This document shows positions 21,310 to 33,223 of a stretch of 64,000 nucleotides of DNA, piece by piece. The stretch covers positions 1,860,001-1,924,000 of the forward strand of contig NC_065904.1 in assembly GCF_905147045.1 (NCBI RefSeq), written 5' to 3'. The DNA is from Nymphalis io. Its lineage: Eukaryota > Arthropoda > Insecta > Lepidoptera > Nymphalidae. Position numbers and translations under genes: made by a program. Within the stretch, counting starts at the first letter, position 1, and each line of letters begins with the position of its first letter. Under the pieces are notes generated by a model. It did no database searches. It saw only the letters and a program-made list of their open reading frames with translations, and was not told the origin of the DNA.

Positions 21310-21592
21310 TTTTTTTTGTATAATATACTCAGGTGGGCAGGCAGATGGGCCACCTGATGGCTTTTTTATTTGTTTATGGTTAGTTATTTTATGTAAAGGA
21401 TCACCTGATGGAATATGGTGTAATTACAGGCACAAGGGACATAAAATCTTAGTTCCCAAGGTTGGTGGCGTATTGGCTATAAGCGATGGCTGACATTTCT
21501 TACAATGCCAATGTCTAAGGGCGTTTGGTGACCACTTACCATCAGGTGGCCCATACGCTCGTCCACCTTCCTATTCTATAAAAAAAAAATAT
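21310..21592. repeat. Family A SINE fragments in opposite orientation
   Basis: Positions 21310-21366 are the 3' end on the reverse strand. Positions 21418-21592 are a 5'-truncated forward copy from TAATTACAGGCACAAGGGAC to the A tail. The forward copy carries the TAAGGGCGTTTGGTGACC variant of the youngest copies. Confidence 0.75.
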
Positions 21593-24209
21593 ATGAATAC
21601 CACTTATAATTTATACTGCTTGCTTAATGCTTTAATGCTTATAAACACCTGCACACCAAAATGATTGCAAATGCGTTGTTAGCCTTTTAGGAATAAATAC
21701 TCTTTTTTCGAAGGTTTCCCACTTTCCAAGTCATATCGATTCGGATAAATCACCGTCGAAAGGTCACATAGACGCCCAAAGAAAAAAAAATTGCAGACAT
21801 ATACAAATCAAAGCGAAAGTCTTCATTACATATAAAAACTATACTTTTTTTTAAATAAATTTTTAATAATAATATTTTATTTATTTCTTTACAAAAAATT
21901 TACAAATTGACATATAACATTTAAATATCAGCTAAATAGATAAACTTTTGTACAATCTACCAGTCGTACTGTCAACTGTTCTATAAGACAATTATATAAT
22001 TATTAAGTATATATGTAAGGTTTCGATAGTGAGTACGTTTGTCTTGTAAGATCAGTTACCATTTCGAGACATATACCATTCTAATAGTATACTATTATGT
22101 TTTTTACTGCTTAGGATTAAATTGAAAACAAATGCTACAAAACTATGCAAAAGCTTGATTTTGTTGAAAGACACTAGCAGAGTATTGAAACGTTCCTCTA
22201 ACTGTGTAAGTAAAATCGCGAGTCGTGAAACAGATTATAAAATTATTTTAAGGGAACAACAAATGTTCCATACATTACATGATTCCAATAAGTACAAGCT
22301 AAGCATTAAACCAATGACATAGCTGCATATAATATAAAATATATATCAGATAACATTATCCACACAATAACGATATATAAAAATAAAGATCGCCACTTGG
22401 TGGACGGAAAAGTAAATTAATTAATTAATATTAGCAAGACTTGTGATTGGTGAATGTGTTCAATTGTGATATTTGAACTTATAAAAGTAATTGAGTTTGT
22501 AACTAATGTCAATTTCTATGATTTTGTGTTCTATTTTTACAGCAACTCGAAGAATTTATAAAATCAGCTTCACTTCTGGATACTAAATATATAAAAAAAC
22601 ATTCGCCAATGGCGATGGTAGTAACTGTAAGAAATCATATGAAACATTGACGGCGACAGAAGTTTAAGGTTTAGTGCCTTATTATATAATATTGAAGATC
22701 TGCTTATATTATGTATATATTATGTTTAAAATAATAATAAAATTGTTTGTCTTTTCCTTTATATAATATATATAAATTTTAAGATAAGAAGTAAGTAATA
22801 GTTGAAGAGGTCAGAATCGAACCTATGCCTTTCGAATCATAAACCGGTCTAACGTATTTTCTTAGGTAATTGTAGACATAGAATAATCAAGATCTAACTG
22901 AATTAATTAAAATATTGTCTATATATGTAAAATGAAAATGTTCAAATACAATTTACCTTGTTTATAGAGATGGTGACCATTTACCATTGGCGATGACACA
23001 TTTGATAGTTTAAATATATATTCTATAAGGAATTAATTAAATCTATGTATAAAATAATTTTATCAGTAAATAATTCATTTACATAATTAAAAGCTATTAT
23101 TTGACTTCACCTAGTAGGTCAAATCTTGTGGCTGAATACTAGTTCCACACACACGATTAAACTAATTTTTTTTTGTTCACACTTTTCATGCTGATGACAA
23201 TATAGCCTAATATACAACACTAGAAATGCATTCCTTTTACATTACATTAATTAAAAACTTGATTTAAAAAGGGTATTTTTACTGTGTTAGGGTCTAGTGG
23301 GAGTATGTAGGGTAAGAATCCAAGGGTGAGGGTCCAAGCCTCTTCAGAAAGGAGAGCGGGTTAAGGCACAGCCGTTTGAGGCTGTTACTGTATTACATTA
23401 CTTACCGAGTTAATGGACGGTTATACTCTGTGTAATTTACTTTACGGCCCCAATGACAGTTAAACTTCTTTTAATATTTCTTAACTACGATCTAAGAGAA
23501 ATTGTAAGAGGTTACTTAATGTTACGATTAAGTAGTTTTTCAATATGATTTTAATAAGAATATAATATTATTACTAATACAAAGAAACATTTAGACAAGA
23601 TATCATTGGTCGTGAATTTGTATAATATATTATTTTCGCTATGGATAAGCGAAAAAAATCCGTCTTGAATGTCAGCGAATATGTTATCGGAACTTTGGTA
23701 GTAAAATTAATATGTAAATAGATAAGTAAAATAATGTTATATTGTACACAACGATATAATTTTTAATTAAGAACTTTGTGCAGTGCATACTATAGCAGAA
23801 CTATTAAGCAAATCATTTTGAATATGTAAATCTAAGGTTTGTTTATCTTTACCCCTTCTTGGATTGGAATAGTGTATGGTGATGCTTTTTTGCGCAATTT
23901 TGTGTTTTTATTTTATAATTCCAAGTGTGCTATCTTTTGATATTATTAAAGAAATTTATAGCAATTTTGAATTAATAATCATGAAGCAGTTGCTCTACCA
24001 AAACTTTTCACAACGATCAAAATTTAGCTGGTTCTTAACTCAGGTTATAAAAAGTGAATTACTTTTTTTAACCGTACCAAATGAAAGTTAAATAAAATAT
24101 GTTTTTGTTTTCGAGTGGTACCATACAAAATTACCGCACAAAAAAGCGATACTAATCATGTTATAAACGTAAAAGAGGTTTTCCAAATCGTGGCACTCAA
24201 TTTACTAGT
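21593..24209. other. AT-rich intergenic DNA with minor repeat traces
   Basis: No gene was seen. Traces include a B-box-like block at 22800-22830 (reverse strand), a family A scrap at 22970-22990 (TGGTGACCATTTACCAT), and a short GC-richer repeat at 23285-23395. Confidence 0.4.
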
Positions 24210-24382
24210 TTTCGCCCTTGTTGCTGTTAAGGGGTGGGAGACAGGTGTTTGGTAGTCTATGTCCTTTCCTATAAACCTGATAACTTATACGCAAAATTTC
24301 ATAATGATTTGTTGAGTAGTTAAGAGGTTAAAAATTTACAACCAAACAAATAAACTAACTTTTGCATTCGTAATATTAATAA
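24210..24382 (+). repeat. Unclassified interspersed repeat (family E)
   Basis: TTTTCGCCCTTGTTGCTGTT, then GGGGTGGGAGACAGGTGTTT, then CGTAATATTAATA at the end, look like a lepidopteran interspersed repeat. Its terminal sequence recurs in reverse complement at 37905-37933. Confidence 0.45.
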
Positions 24383-26095
24383 GGATCTGTGTTTTTGACC
24401 TTTACACAATTTATTACGAAACAAATTCTGTAATACGTTTTTTGTATTGATTTCATTGTCAAATGCTTAAAAAAGATCCTCTTAATAGCAATAGAATATA
24501 GAATAATTTGTGCCTATTATATATATGATGGCATATTTTTATAATGTGCACAAAAAAGTTAAAAATTATAAAATGGCACTATCGACCACGAGCAATACTC
24601 GTTTTAAAATTTTAAATGTTCTCAGATATTTATATTTTATTCATTTTATACCAATCATATAATTTTATAATAATTTAATTGTTAACTCGAAATGTTGATA
24701 TATTTTGCCATACCTATAATTTAGGAGACACTTAATTTGTATAACGTCATGTTTAAAGAGTTAATTGTATTGTTAGTGTTGATATTATAATAAATAAATA
24801 AATTATAACTAAAAGAGATTCTTAACATTATAAAACATATAAGACTTTTTTCCACTTTGACCTCGTTACAAATTACTTCACATCACTAGACATAAGCGAA
24901 TCTAATATTTCAAATGAAACATTGTAACCTTCGTGAAACAAAGGATGGGAATGACTAATATAGATAGACTGTAAAGGTTAAATTCTTGATTCAATAAAAT
25001 GGAATCTTCGATTAATTTTTACTATTATTGTTTGATAATTGTTTTTTTTATTACATTACATTATAAAATTTTATTACCTTAGGCCAGTTTTCTATACATT
25101 TTTTTGACTTGATATATATTTGTAATAGATGGTATTCAACGATCACAACCCGTTCTTTCAAGACGCATCACTAAGTAAACAATACTCTATAATTAATGTT
25201 TTTCTTTTTTTAATCTTTATAGTTTCTACAGACGTCGCCGTGGCTTTGGTGTCTTTGTATTTCTTTGAGTTTAATAGTTTGATGTGCCTGCATTTTGTTA
25301 TTTCCAATCAGCATCCCATTTAAAGTCTTCCAACTGCAATTTTAGTTTGTTTTGCGTGTCAGTTATCTTTCTTGTGCCTTTGTCATGAAACATCGTATCA
25401 ACCAGCCTATCCATCATGGTGTTATCTTTTATGATAGATAGAATCTCCTTGATAGGCACCGTATGTGCACTTTTAATTTTTTCACTTGCTTGGTAGAAAA
25501 GAAATAAAACCAAGGTTTTTAAATTAAGAAAAAAAATCTGATCCTAAAATTCTTTGATATGGATCCAATCATAAGATCTTGACAATGAAACTACAACAAA
25601 CTTCCCTCTAAAATTACACCAACATTTTTTCAACAATTATTAAAATCAGTTCACGTCGAAAACAGTTATACGTTCATACATATATTCCATTATCAGATTT
25701 TGACCAAATTAAGTAACAGCACGGAATTCAAAACACTGCCATTATTGCCAAATTTTTGGAAAAAACCTAATAAGTTTTTATAGACCTAATTCGTCGTTTG
25801 AGTCCAAGACTATGGGATCAGCGGCTTAAAAGTTCGACGAGCCTATACTATAAAAATACCTACAATTTATTATGGAGAAAATTAAAAACAGTTACGAAAG
25901 AACTTCAGTTCAGAATCCAAGCTTGGCAGTTTATAGTCCCCATATTGCATTTATACACGCAGTAAAATTCTATATGGAAATAGCTAATAATACAAAGATT
26001 TCTACATACTTTCGTAATTGTTACAATCTATAATTATTTTGTAGTTAATGATTATTAAAAGTAAAAAATAGCCTGTATCCCACTGTTGGCAGAAC
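24383..26095. other. AT-rich intergenic DNA
   Basis: No gene was recognised. Short open frames at 25129-25323 and 25298-25513 overlap on opposite strands and show no family features. Confidence 0.4.
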
Positions 26096-26100
26096 ACGTC
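26096..26100. repeat. Short target-site duplication candidate of the SINE/CPR chimera, left
   Basis: ACGTC directly abuts the poly-T and recurs at 26635-26639. Confidence 0.45.
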
Positions 26101-26632
26101 TTTTTTTATAGAATAAGAAGGCGGACGAGCATATGGGCCACCTGATGGTAAGTGGTCACCAAACGCCCTTAGACATTGGCATTGTAAGAAATGTCATTCA
26201 TCGCTTACATAGCCAATGCGCCACCAACCTTGGGAACTAAGATTTTATCTCCCTTGTGCCTGTAATTACTTTGGCTCACTCACCCTTCAAACCGGAACAC
26301 AACAATAACAAGTACTGCTGTTTTGCGGTAGAATATCTGATGAGTGTGTGGTACCTACCCAGACGAGATTGCACATAGTCCTACCACCAGTAATATAAAC
26401 ATTTAATATAACCAATATCACATATCTCATTCTGACCTCATTCTTACAGAATATTCTAAAATTGCTTCCACTCACCATTTTCTCCAATTTCTTGATCCAA
26501 TTTCAATATGGCTGAATTTTTCTCCGCAGCTTGTTGAGGACGATCATTGGCTGAGCCCTGCCCACTTGGACCGAACTGATTGGATCCAGGTGCTCCAGGA
26601 CTTTGAGGCAGATAAGTAGCTCTACCACCAGT
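26101..26632 (-). mobile_element. Chimeric retroposon: SINE 5' end + CPR gene 1 exon 2/intron 2 + full family A SINE
   Basis: Read on the reverse strand, the unit starts with about 14 bases of family A 5' end (ACTGGTGGTAGAGCT). Then come 146 bp of CPR gene 1 exon 2, 84 bp of intron 2 with the intact GTGAGT donor, and a complete family A SINE with A tail. The exon and intron part differs from the source (5641-5870) at one base. The SINE differs from the source-intron SINE at about 30 positions beyond its first 55 bp. The 5' junction lies in a shared AGCT. A 5-bp TSD (ACGTC) frames the whole unit. Confidence 0.85.
26476..26621 (-). pseudogene. Copied fragment of CPR gene 1 exon 2
   Basis: The 146 bp are identical to 5641-5786 of CPR gene 1, covering the Pro/Gly linker up to the exon 2 donor site. 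The exon lacks its acceptor, its signal-peptide part and the RR-1 domain, so it cannot make a cuticle protein by itself. It keeps an intact splice donor. An open frame over it (26456-26641) reads into intron sequence and stops. Confidence 0.9.
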
Positions 26633-26634
26633 AA

Positions 26635-26639
26635 ACGTC
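26635..26639. repeat. Short target-site duplication candidate of the SINE/CPR chimera, right
   Basis: ACGTC matches 26096-26100. Two A residues separate it from the SINE start. Confidence 0.4.
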
Positions 26640-27272
26640 ATTTAGAGGTGAAGGTTTGTAGCTTATTAACTGAGGAGATACAAGTGTGGCCCATATTCAG
26701 TTTTCTTTATCATCTTTAGCTAATAGTAAAAACATAATTGAGCTAGAATATTCTTTTTCTTAGAAATGTATCTTTGATAAGTAAGTTGATAATTAACTAA
26801 CAATATAAATGATTATATTAACAAATAAATTTCGCATGTGACTTAACCCGCGTGATAGGGATAGGGGGTAGATGCTCGGTAAAAAAAAATAAGCCTGTGG
26901 ATCTTGTGTCAAATTCGGTTCAGAGGCTAAGACGTGAAATCGTTACTTTCGCATATATATTAATATATATATATATATAGATTTTATATATTAAATCTTC
27001 TCCAAGTACTATATACATTGCATGTATTGTTAAATATATACTAGATATATGATATAGTCAAGTATGAAAAATAAATTTATGTTTAAAACAAACGCCATTA
27101 ACAAACAATAATGACGCCAAAATTCCTTGACTCTACATTATTAGTTCTAAGATTATTATTATTCGCATCATTATCCTAAATTCCTCGATTAAATTATTTA
27201 AGGTCGATGTTATTAGGCGTTGATGTTATAATTTATCAGAAGTTCAATTCTTTATGAAAAAAACGTAGTGTA
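26640..27272. other. AT-rich intergenic DNA
   Basis: The stretch contains an alternating AT microsatellite near 26957-26980. No gene was seen. Confidence 0.4.
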
Positions 27273-27810
27273 TTTTTTTAATAGAATAAGTAGGCAGACG
27301 AGATAATAGGCCACCTAGTGGTAAGTGGCCCCACCGCCTATATACATTGGCATTGTAAGAAATATTAACCATCGCTTACATTACTAATGAAGGTTAATTA
27401 ATAAAATAATAAAATAAAATTTACATCATCTCATCTATTGTCGAAATCAAAAGATCACGCGGTCGATTACCTACCCGCTGGTCCGACCAGATCCAAAATA
27501 TAACAGGACTCAATATTCCGACTGCCTTGAAACAATCCGAGGACAGAGTTGTGTGGAGGAAGCTAGTCGACACAACTGTGAAAGCATTTCAGGACAAGCA
27601 CGACAGAAATGAAGCACACGCAGAAGAAGAACATTATTAATGCGCCACCAACTTTGGGAACTAGGATGTTATACCCCTTGTGCATGTAGTAACACTGACT
27701 CACCCTTTAAACTGGAACACAACAATACCAAGTATTGCTGTTTTGCGGTAGAATATCTGATGAGTCGGTGGCAACTACCCAGACGAGCTTGACAAAGCCC
27801 TCATATTAGT
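27273..27810 (-). mobile_element. Family A SINE (-), split by a LINE fragment
   Basis: The 3' half is at 27273-27389 and the 5' half resumes at about 27638 (TAATGCGCCACCAAC) and ends near 27810. The split is bounded by TAATG at 27385-27389 and 27638-27642, a 5-bp duplication. Confidence 0.75.
27390..27637 (+). mobile_element. LINE C-terminal fragment inside a family A SINE
   Basis: The frame from 27441 reads KRSRGRLPTRWSDQI, then EDRVVWRKLV, and stops at 27638-27640. This resembles the C-terminal region of RTE/CR1-type non-LTR elements (compare GRPPARWTDDL in the LINE at 16307-19369), but it is a different family. An A/T-rich leader precedes it. Confidence 0.6.
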
Positions 27811-29142
27811 AAGATGTACATAAATATTTATTAATAATTTAATTGTTAAATATTTTAATAAAGCTAAAACCAATTATACTTAAATCAAATTATTTATAAG
27901 AAGAATTATACCTAAGCATTTTCAAGGTGAGAAAGTGATAATATTAAAAAATCGTGTGATTTTTCACATCTTTGTAAATGATTTTATGAAATATTATTAG
28001 ATTATAATTTTATATATATTTGGAGTCCTCTACTAGATGTTCAAATTACAAACATTACACAAAATTGTCTGTTATATCAAATACGTCTAATTATTAAAAT
28101 AATTATTTTGGATGAAGGTTTTCAAGGTAAGAACATTATAATTAATATTAAATAATACTTCACATTTATGCTATAAGAACAAACTCGAGACTGCAGAAAA
28201 CGGTCGTATATTATATGAAAGTGATATGCGACATTGACCAAAATAATTATAAAATTTTAAGCAAAACACGCGTCAGAATAGTATGTCACCATAAATCAGT
28301 TGTCAATATTTCTCGGGTAAGTAATGAAGTGATTTTTCTAGAAGCACTTCTGGTTTAACAAGTCTCTATTATACTTCCTTTATTTGTATTTAAATATATA
28401 TATATATAATCAACTGTTTTTGAGTGACGAGAAAGGACTGTTATATTTAGCATATAAAATCGTTTCTATAAATTTTGACGTCATTTACATTCAAGTTCGA
28501 CACATACAAAACGCTTTTTATAGGAACACTTCGTAGACAATTCTATCAGCCATAGCAACCGGACATAAGTGATTATTAATTTTGTAGAACTCGTTTTTAG
28601 TCAGCATGATTTGACCCACACATGATATAATAAAAGCTTATAAAAATTATAGCATTCGAACTTATATATGCTTACACTGCAGTGTAATTTGTACTCTCAT
28701 TGTTCTTGTGGTTAGTTTATTGCTGGTCAATCTTCGTGGTTTTGTCAGTTCTAATCACAGTACCTGCTGACCTTAGTTGTACCATACAAGTTCCTGCGAC
28801 TTATATTAGTACAGTGCGAATGATGCGACACAACGTATGCGGTAACGGTCCGGTAGAGCAAGAATCAATTGTATAATAAGTTGAGTTTTACGATTTACGT
28901 TTTTTTTTTTTTAAATATGAGATATAAATTTACAAGAAGATGCCATTGATCCACAGCGGGTTGTTATGGTTATATATTTTGCATACAAGTAGGTATGTAA
29001 ATGACAAAATTATTAACACATTATTTTGCAAATAAATAAATCAATTATAACTACTTCCTAAGACGTTTTTTTATTTATTAGTTATTTTACATTTTAATAA
29101 TAAAATGAAATATATATGTTTTTGTTACGTTCTAAGACGACG
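27811..29142. other. AT-rich intergenic DNA
   Basis: A short TA microsatellite occurs near 28395. No gene was recognised. Confidence 0.4.
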
Positions 29143-29432
29143 ACTTTGTTTGACGAGCCGGTTGGCTTGGTTCGTAGAACACTTGCTTTTCACGCCGAAG
29201 GTTGTGGGTTCGATTCCCACCCAGGACAGACATTTGTGTGCATGAACATGTCTGTTTGTCCTGAGTCTGGGTGTAATTATCTATATAAGTATGTATTTAC
29301 AAAAGAAAAGTAGTATATTTAGTATATCAGTTGTCTGGTTTCCATAGCACAAGCTTTGTACAAGCTTAATTTGGGATCAGATGGCCGTGTGTGAAAAATG
29401 TCCCAGGATATTATTATTATTATTATTATTAA
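29143..29432 (+). mobile_element. Family C SINE, full length
   Basis: An A-box-like TGGCTTGGTTCGTAG is followed by a B box (GGTTCGATTCC). Then come the body TGAACATGTCTGTTTGTCC and AGCTTAATTTGGGATCAGA, and an ATT-repeat tail. The head resembles a tRNA without a full cloverleaf. Confidence 0.85.
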
Positions 29433-29902
29433 GATATATCTACAATGTTAAATATCAATAGGGTTGAACTTATATTTAAAAATTATTAATAGTTATAAAG
29501 GACAACTGTTGACAGCTTTAACTGAATAATAATTTATAATATATATCTATGAAGAACATATGTAAATTGGAAATCATGAATACAACTGACGGTTGAAAAT
29601 CTAAACATAGCTATATATATAATAAATTGCTAACTTTGGTTTTTTTGTTCGTTTAAAAAATAACATTATATTTAGTTACATTATGTATAATTCATGATTA
29701 AATATTTTAGGACACAATACAAACTAAATTATAAGTAAAAGTTTATGAATATCTTATATCTGTCTGGCATTTATATCAAAAACAAAGTCCAATTAATTTG
29801 ATTTGGTAATAATCTTGATTCATATTAAAATAAATAAAAGATTTAAGGTATGTTCTATATAAGCACGTTCTATTACAAATTATCTTGGAACTGTTCCACA
29901 CA

Positions 29903-30085
29903 GTGATAGGGCCTCATGCAAGCTCTCATTGGTACGAAGCATTTATCATTGGTATCGCTAAAAAGCAATATTGTTGTCTCTTTTGAAGACTAAGCGAGCC
30001 AGGCAACAGGCACAAGAGAATTCGAATTCCTATTAGCAGCGAATTTCTTATCTCCACCTCTTACAATCAGATGCTCCTTTTGTCA
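29903..30085 (+). repeat. Ancient family A SINE remnant
   Basis: GATAGGGCCTCATGCAAGCT, then AGCGAGCCAGGCAACAGGCA and CACAAGAG follow the family A order with heavy divergence. Confidence 0.4.
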
Positions 30086-31464
30086 GTGTACCTCACATTA
30101 CAAAAATCACGTATCAAAATATTTTAATATCATCCATTCGACGTCGAGGGTTAGTTGAGTAAAAATGAGTGATTTGACATAGACACAATAAGCATAGGTG
30201 TTGACGCTTGAACAAATAGCTTGTTTACGACCATTTACATGATTACCAGTCCTATTAGGATAATAATATTCATTCCTAAACAGCGTTCATTCTCATGATA
30301 AATCCAATATGGTGGTCAATGACATGACTGACGTCATGAAATTTAGTTCCAAAAGTAACTGACAATATTCATCAATAAGGACTATAGGTGATAGGTCTTT
30401 AGGCAGGTCCGTGTTAGTACCATTTATTCTCCGGTTCTACCCGTGTGTTTTGGTTTGAAAGGCGCATTTACAGTAAACAGTGTATTTTGCAATTATTTAT
30501 GTTCTAAGGATGGCATATAGTTGAGAAAATTATCCTTTGTATAAAGCCATATTAAAGTACAGGCATTTCTGCGTGTATTCCACTTGAAGTGAACGTTTCT
30601 GGTTTTTTATACATGGCAAGAATGATGAGCAAATATAGAAAATGAAGATGGTATTCCTTGTTTAGTTTGTTTCGTGGCAATTAAATTTACATAAAGATAA
30701 ACGTGTTTTTTTAAGAGTTATTTTAAATAAATTGTTAGTATTCGTATTTCTTGAAGAAATAATAGTTATTGTTGTGAATCAAACACATTGATGGTTTAAA
30801 AGTCAACAAATAAATAAAAAATAAAACATAATAACAGCCTACCATCTTTTTAATCCATGCGATTCGTTGTACAGATAGACAGTTGTAAAGGAGAAAAATG
30901 AGACAAAAAAAAAAAAAAATTATTGGTGTTCAGTAATCAAACTTTTTTTAATAGAAATTAAAACTCAAGTCTCACCATTTTATGCCAAAGGATCATAATA
31001 ATAAATAGTCACGGTTTTGGTAATTATTTTACTACTAAATAGCTGTTATATTATAACAGATGAAAATAGTAGTGTTCTGTAAGAATAAACTCGAAACCGT
31101 AGAAAATGATCGTGAAAAGTCAAAAAAGCGATATGCGACATAAACCATAATAATTTAACATTTGAAGAATACCTGCATCAAAATAGTATATATGTATATA
31201 GTTCATAGTTGGCATAAATAAAAACACGAAAAACTTCCTATATAAAAAAACTTTTTACATTGTGATTTAAATTTTTTTACCGCCCATATAATTCACGATA
31301 AACGTCAGTCGGTTTATTCAAAATGAATACTTTAAATAACAATGAATTTTGTCACCTAAATTCAGAATTTAGACCAAATACCATCGTCGAATTCCGCTCC
31401 ATTTTGAATCGAACAGGATTTACAGAGCGTAAAAGACGGCAACGACAAATAATAAACCTGATTT
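30086..31464. other. AT-rich intergenic DNA
   Basis: No gene was recognised. Confidence 0.4.
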
Positions 31465-31769
31465 ATTATCTTAGTATATATTTGACGAGCCTTTTGGCGT
31501 GGTTGGTGGATGCTTGCTTTTCACGCCGAAGGTTGTGGGTTCGATTCCCACCCAGGACAGATATTTGTGTGCATGAACATGTCTGTTTGTCCTGAGTCTG
31601 GGTGTAATTATCTATATAAGTATGTATTTACAAAAGAAAAATAGTAGATGTAGTATATCAGTTGTCTGGTTTCCATAGTACAAGCTCTGTACAAGCTTAA
31701 TTTGGGATCAGATGGCCGTGTGTGAAAAATGTCCAAGGATGTTATTGTTATTATTATCTTAGTATATAT
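31465..31769 (+). mobile_element. Family C SINE with 17-bp target-site duplication
   Basis: The SINE body spans 31482-31752 and is closely similar to 29143-29432. ATTATCTTAGTATATAT occurs at 31465-31481 and again at 31753-31769, so both insertion borders are exact. Confidence 0.92.
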
Positions 31770-32389
31770 GAACATAAACAAAGTCATTTTACTTTTTAAT
31801 TATTTCACAAATAGGAAATACCAATGATAACCTTGATAGTAATTTACTTCTCCCGGACACATGATGTTCCACATTGCGTTCTGGTCATCCTGACCTTGAC
31901 TTGAGCCCTTTATGTCTACATAAATGAGAATTTATAGCTGCATATAACATTTAACTTAACTAATAGTCATTAGTTAGTATCAAAGGAGTGGATAATGCGC
32001 AATGACGTAATTAGGTAGGGTTGTCACATCAGGGCTCCTTTATTTTCAAGAGCTTGATTTTTTTTTATTCAGTAATATATCAGAGAAATTTGTCCGTTAG
32101 GAAATATAGATGATTTTTTTTTATACATCTCGTAAATTGACACGAATTCTAAAAATCACTAGCATAATATTATTAAATTTTATTTTTACTTAACCGTTAC
32201 ATTAGATTAATTTTAGTGTAGACTGAAATTTTGCTATGTATATTTTTATATGGATTATATCTAGCTCAATTGTTTATTTTTAACTCTGTTGAAATATCGC
32301 TAATAACAACAAACTGATCGCGGACAAGCCCAATCTATACATACAGAAATATAAAGTAGGTATGTATAATTATTGAATAAATAAAAATA
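31770..32389. other. AT-rich intergenic DNA
   Basis: No gene or clear repeat was seen. Confidence 0.4.
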
Positions 32390-32525
32390 AAACCGGTGAG
32401 TGGTTGGAGCGAAGCGCAGAACCCAACGGCTGACCAAAGCAATTAGAAATATAATAACATTGGTTATTAGTGGCCAAGTATTTGAACCAACCAACCTCGC
32501 TATCGGCTAGCCAATATACCAAGGC
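32390..32525 (-). repeat. tRNA-like SINE remnant
   Basis: The reverse strand has TAGCCGATAGCGAGGTTGGT and GGTTCAAATAC, similar to Pol III boxes, in a GC-richer block. The family was not assigned. Confidence 0.3.
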
Positions 32526-32889
32526 AGTTAATTAATATTACTGTACAAAGTTTCTTTCTAATAGTGAGAAGATTAAGTATATATTAAGGCTGAAATGACT
32601 CAAAAATATAATTTTAGTATAAGAGAAGTTTTAAATATATTTTAAGAAAGCTTATGAGCAGCTTATCTAATTCGAAAGTGGTCACTTTTGCCTATAAGTA
32701 CTGGCATTTTAATAAATAAAAACCACTTTAAACGCCGAAAAATCAAGAAACGAATTCAATATTAACTATTTTTTTTTTTGAAACTCAAATATTAACATCA
32801 TATTTTTATTATAATTTTAAACAAAAGAAATACGTATTATTTTCAATATTATAGATAATAATTGGGCTTTAGTCTTATTAACACACGCT

Positions 32890-33223
32890 CACTCACCATG
32901 CAAGCCGAGATGGCCTAGTGTTTAGAACGCGTGAATCTTAACTGACGATCGTGGGTTCAAACCCGGGCAAGCACCACTGAATTTTCATGTGCTTAATTTG
33001 TGATTATAATTCATCTCGTGCTTGACGGTGAAGGAAAACATCGTGAGGAAACCTGCATGTGTCTAATTTCATCGAAATTATGCCACATGTGTATTCTACC
33101 AACCCGCATTGGAGCAGCGTGGTGGAATAAGCTCCAAACCTTCTCCTCAAAAGGGAGAGGAGGCCTTAGCCCAGCAGTGGGATATTAACAGGCTGTTACT
33201 GTACTGTACTGTACACTCACCAT
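32890..33223 (+). mobile_element. Family B SINE, full length, with 10-bp target-site duplication
   Basis: The element (32900-33213) opens AGCCGAGATGGCCTAGTG (A box), has GGGTTCAAACCC (B box), the core CATGTGCTTAATTTGTGATT, and ends CAGGCTGTTACTGTACTGTA. CACTCACCAT lies on both sides (32890-32899 and 33214-33223). It serves as the reference copy for this family. Confidence 0.93.

Noticed and set aside
29116..29313. Possible tRNA genes at B-box-like sequences (29.2, 31.5, 59.8, 32.9 kb)
   Set aside because: Each is the head of a SINE, followed by the same long body. Acceptor stems do not pair.
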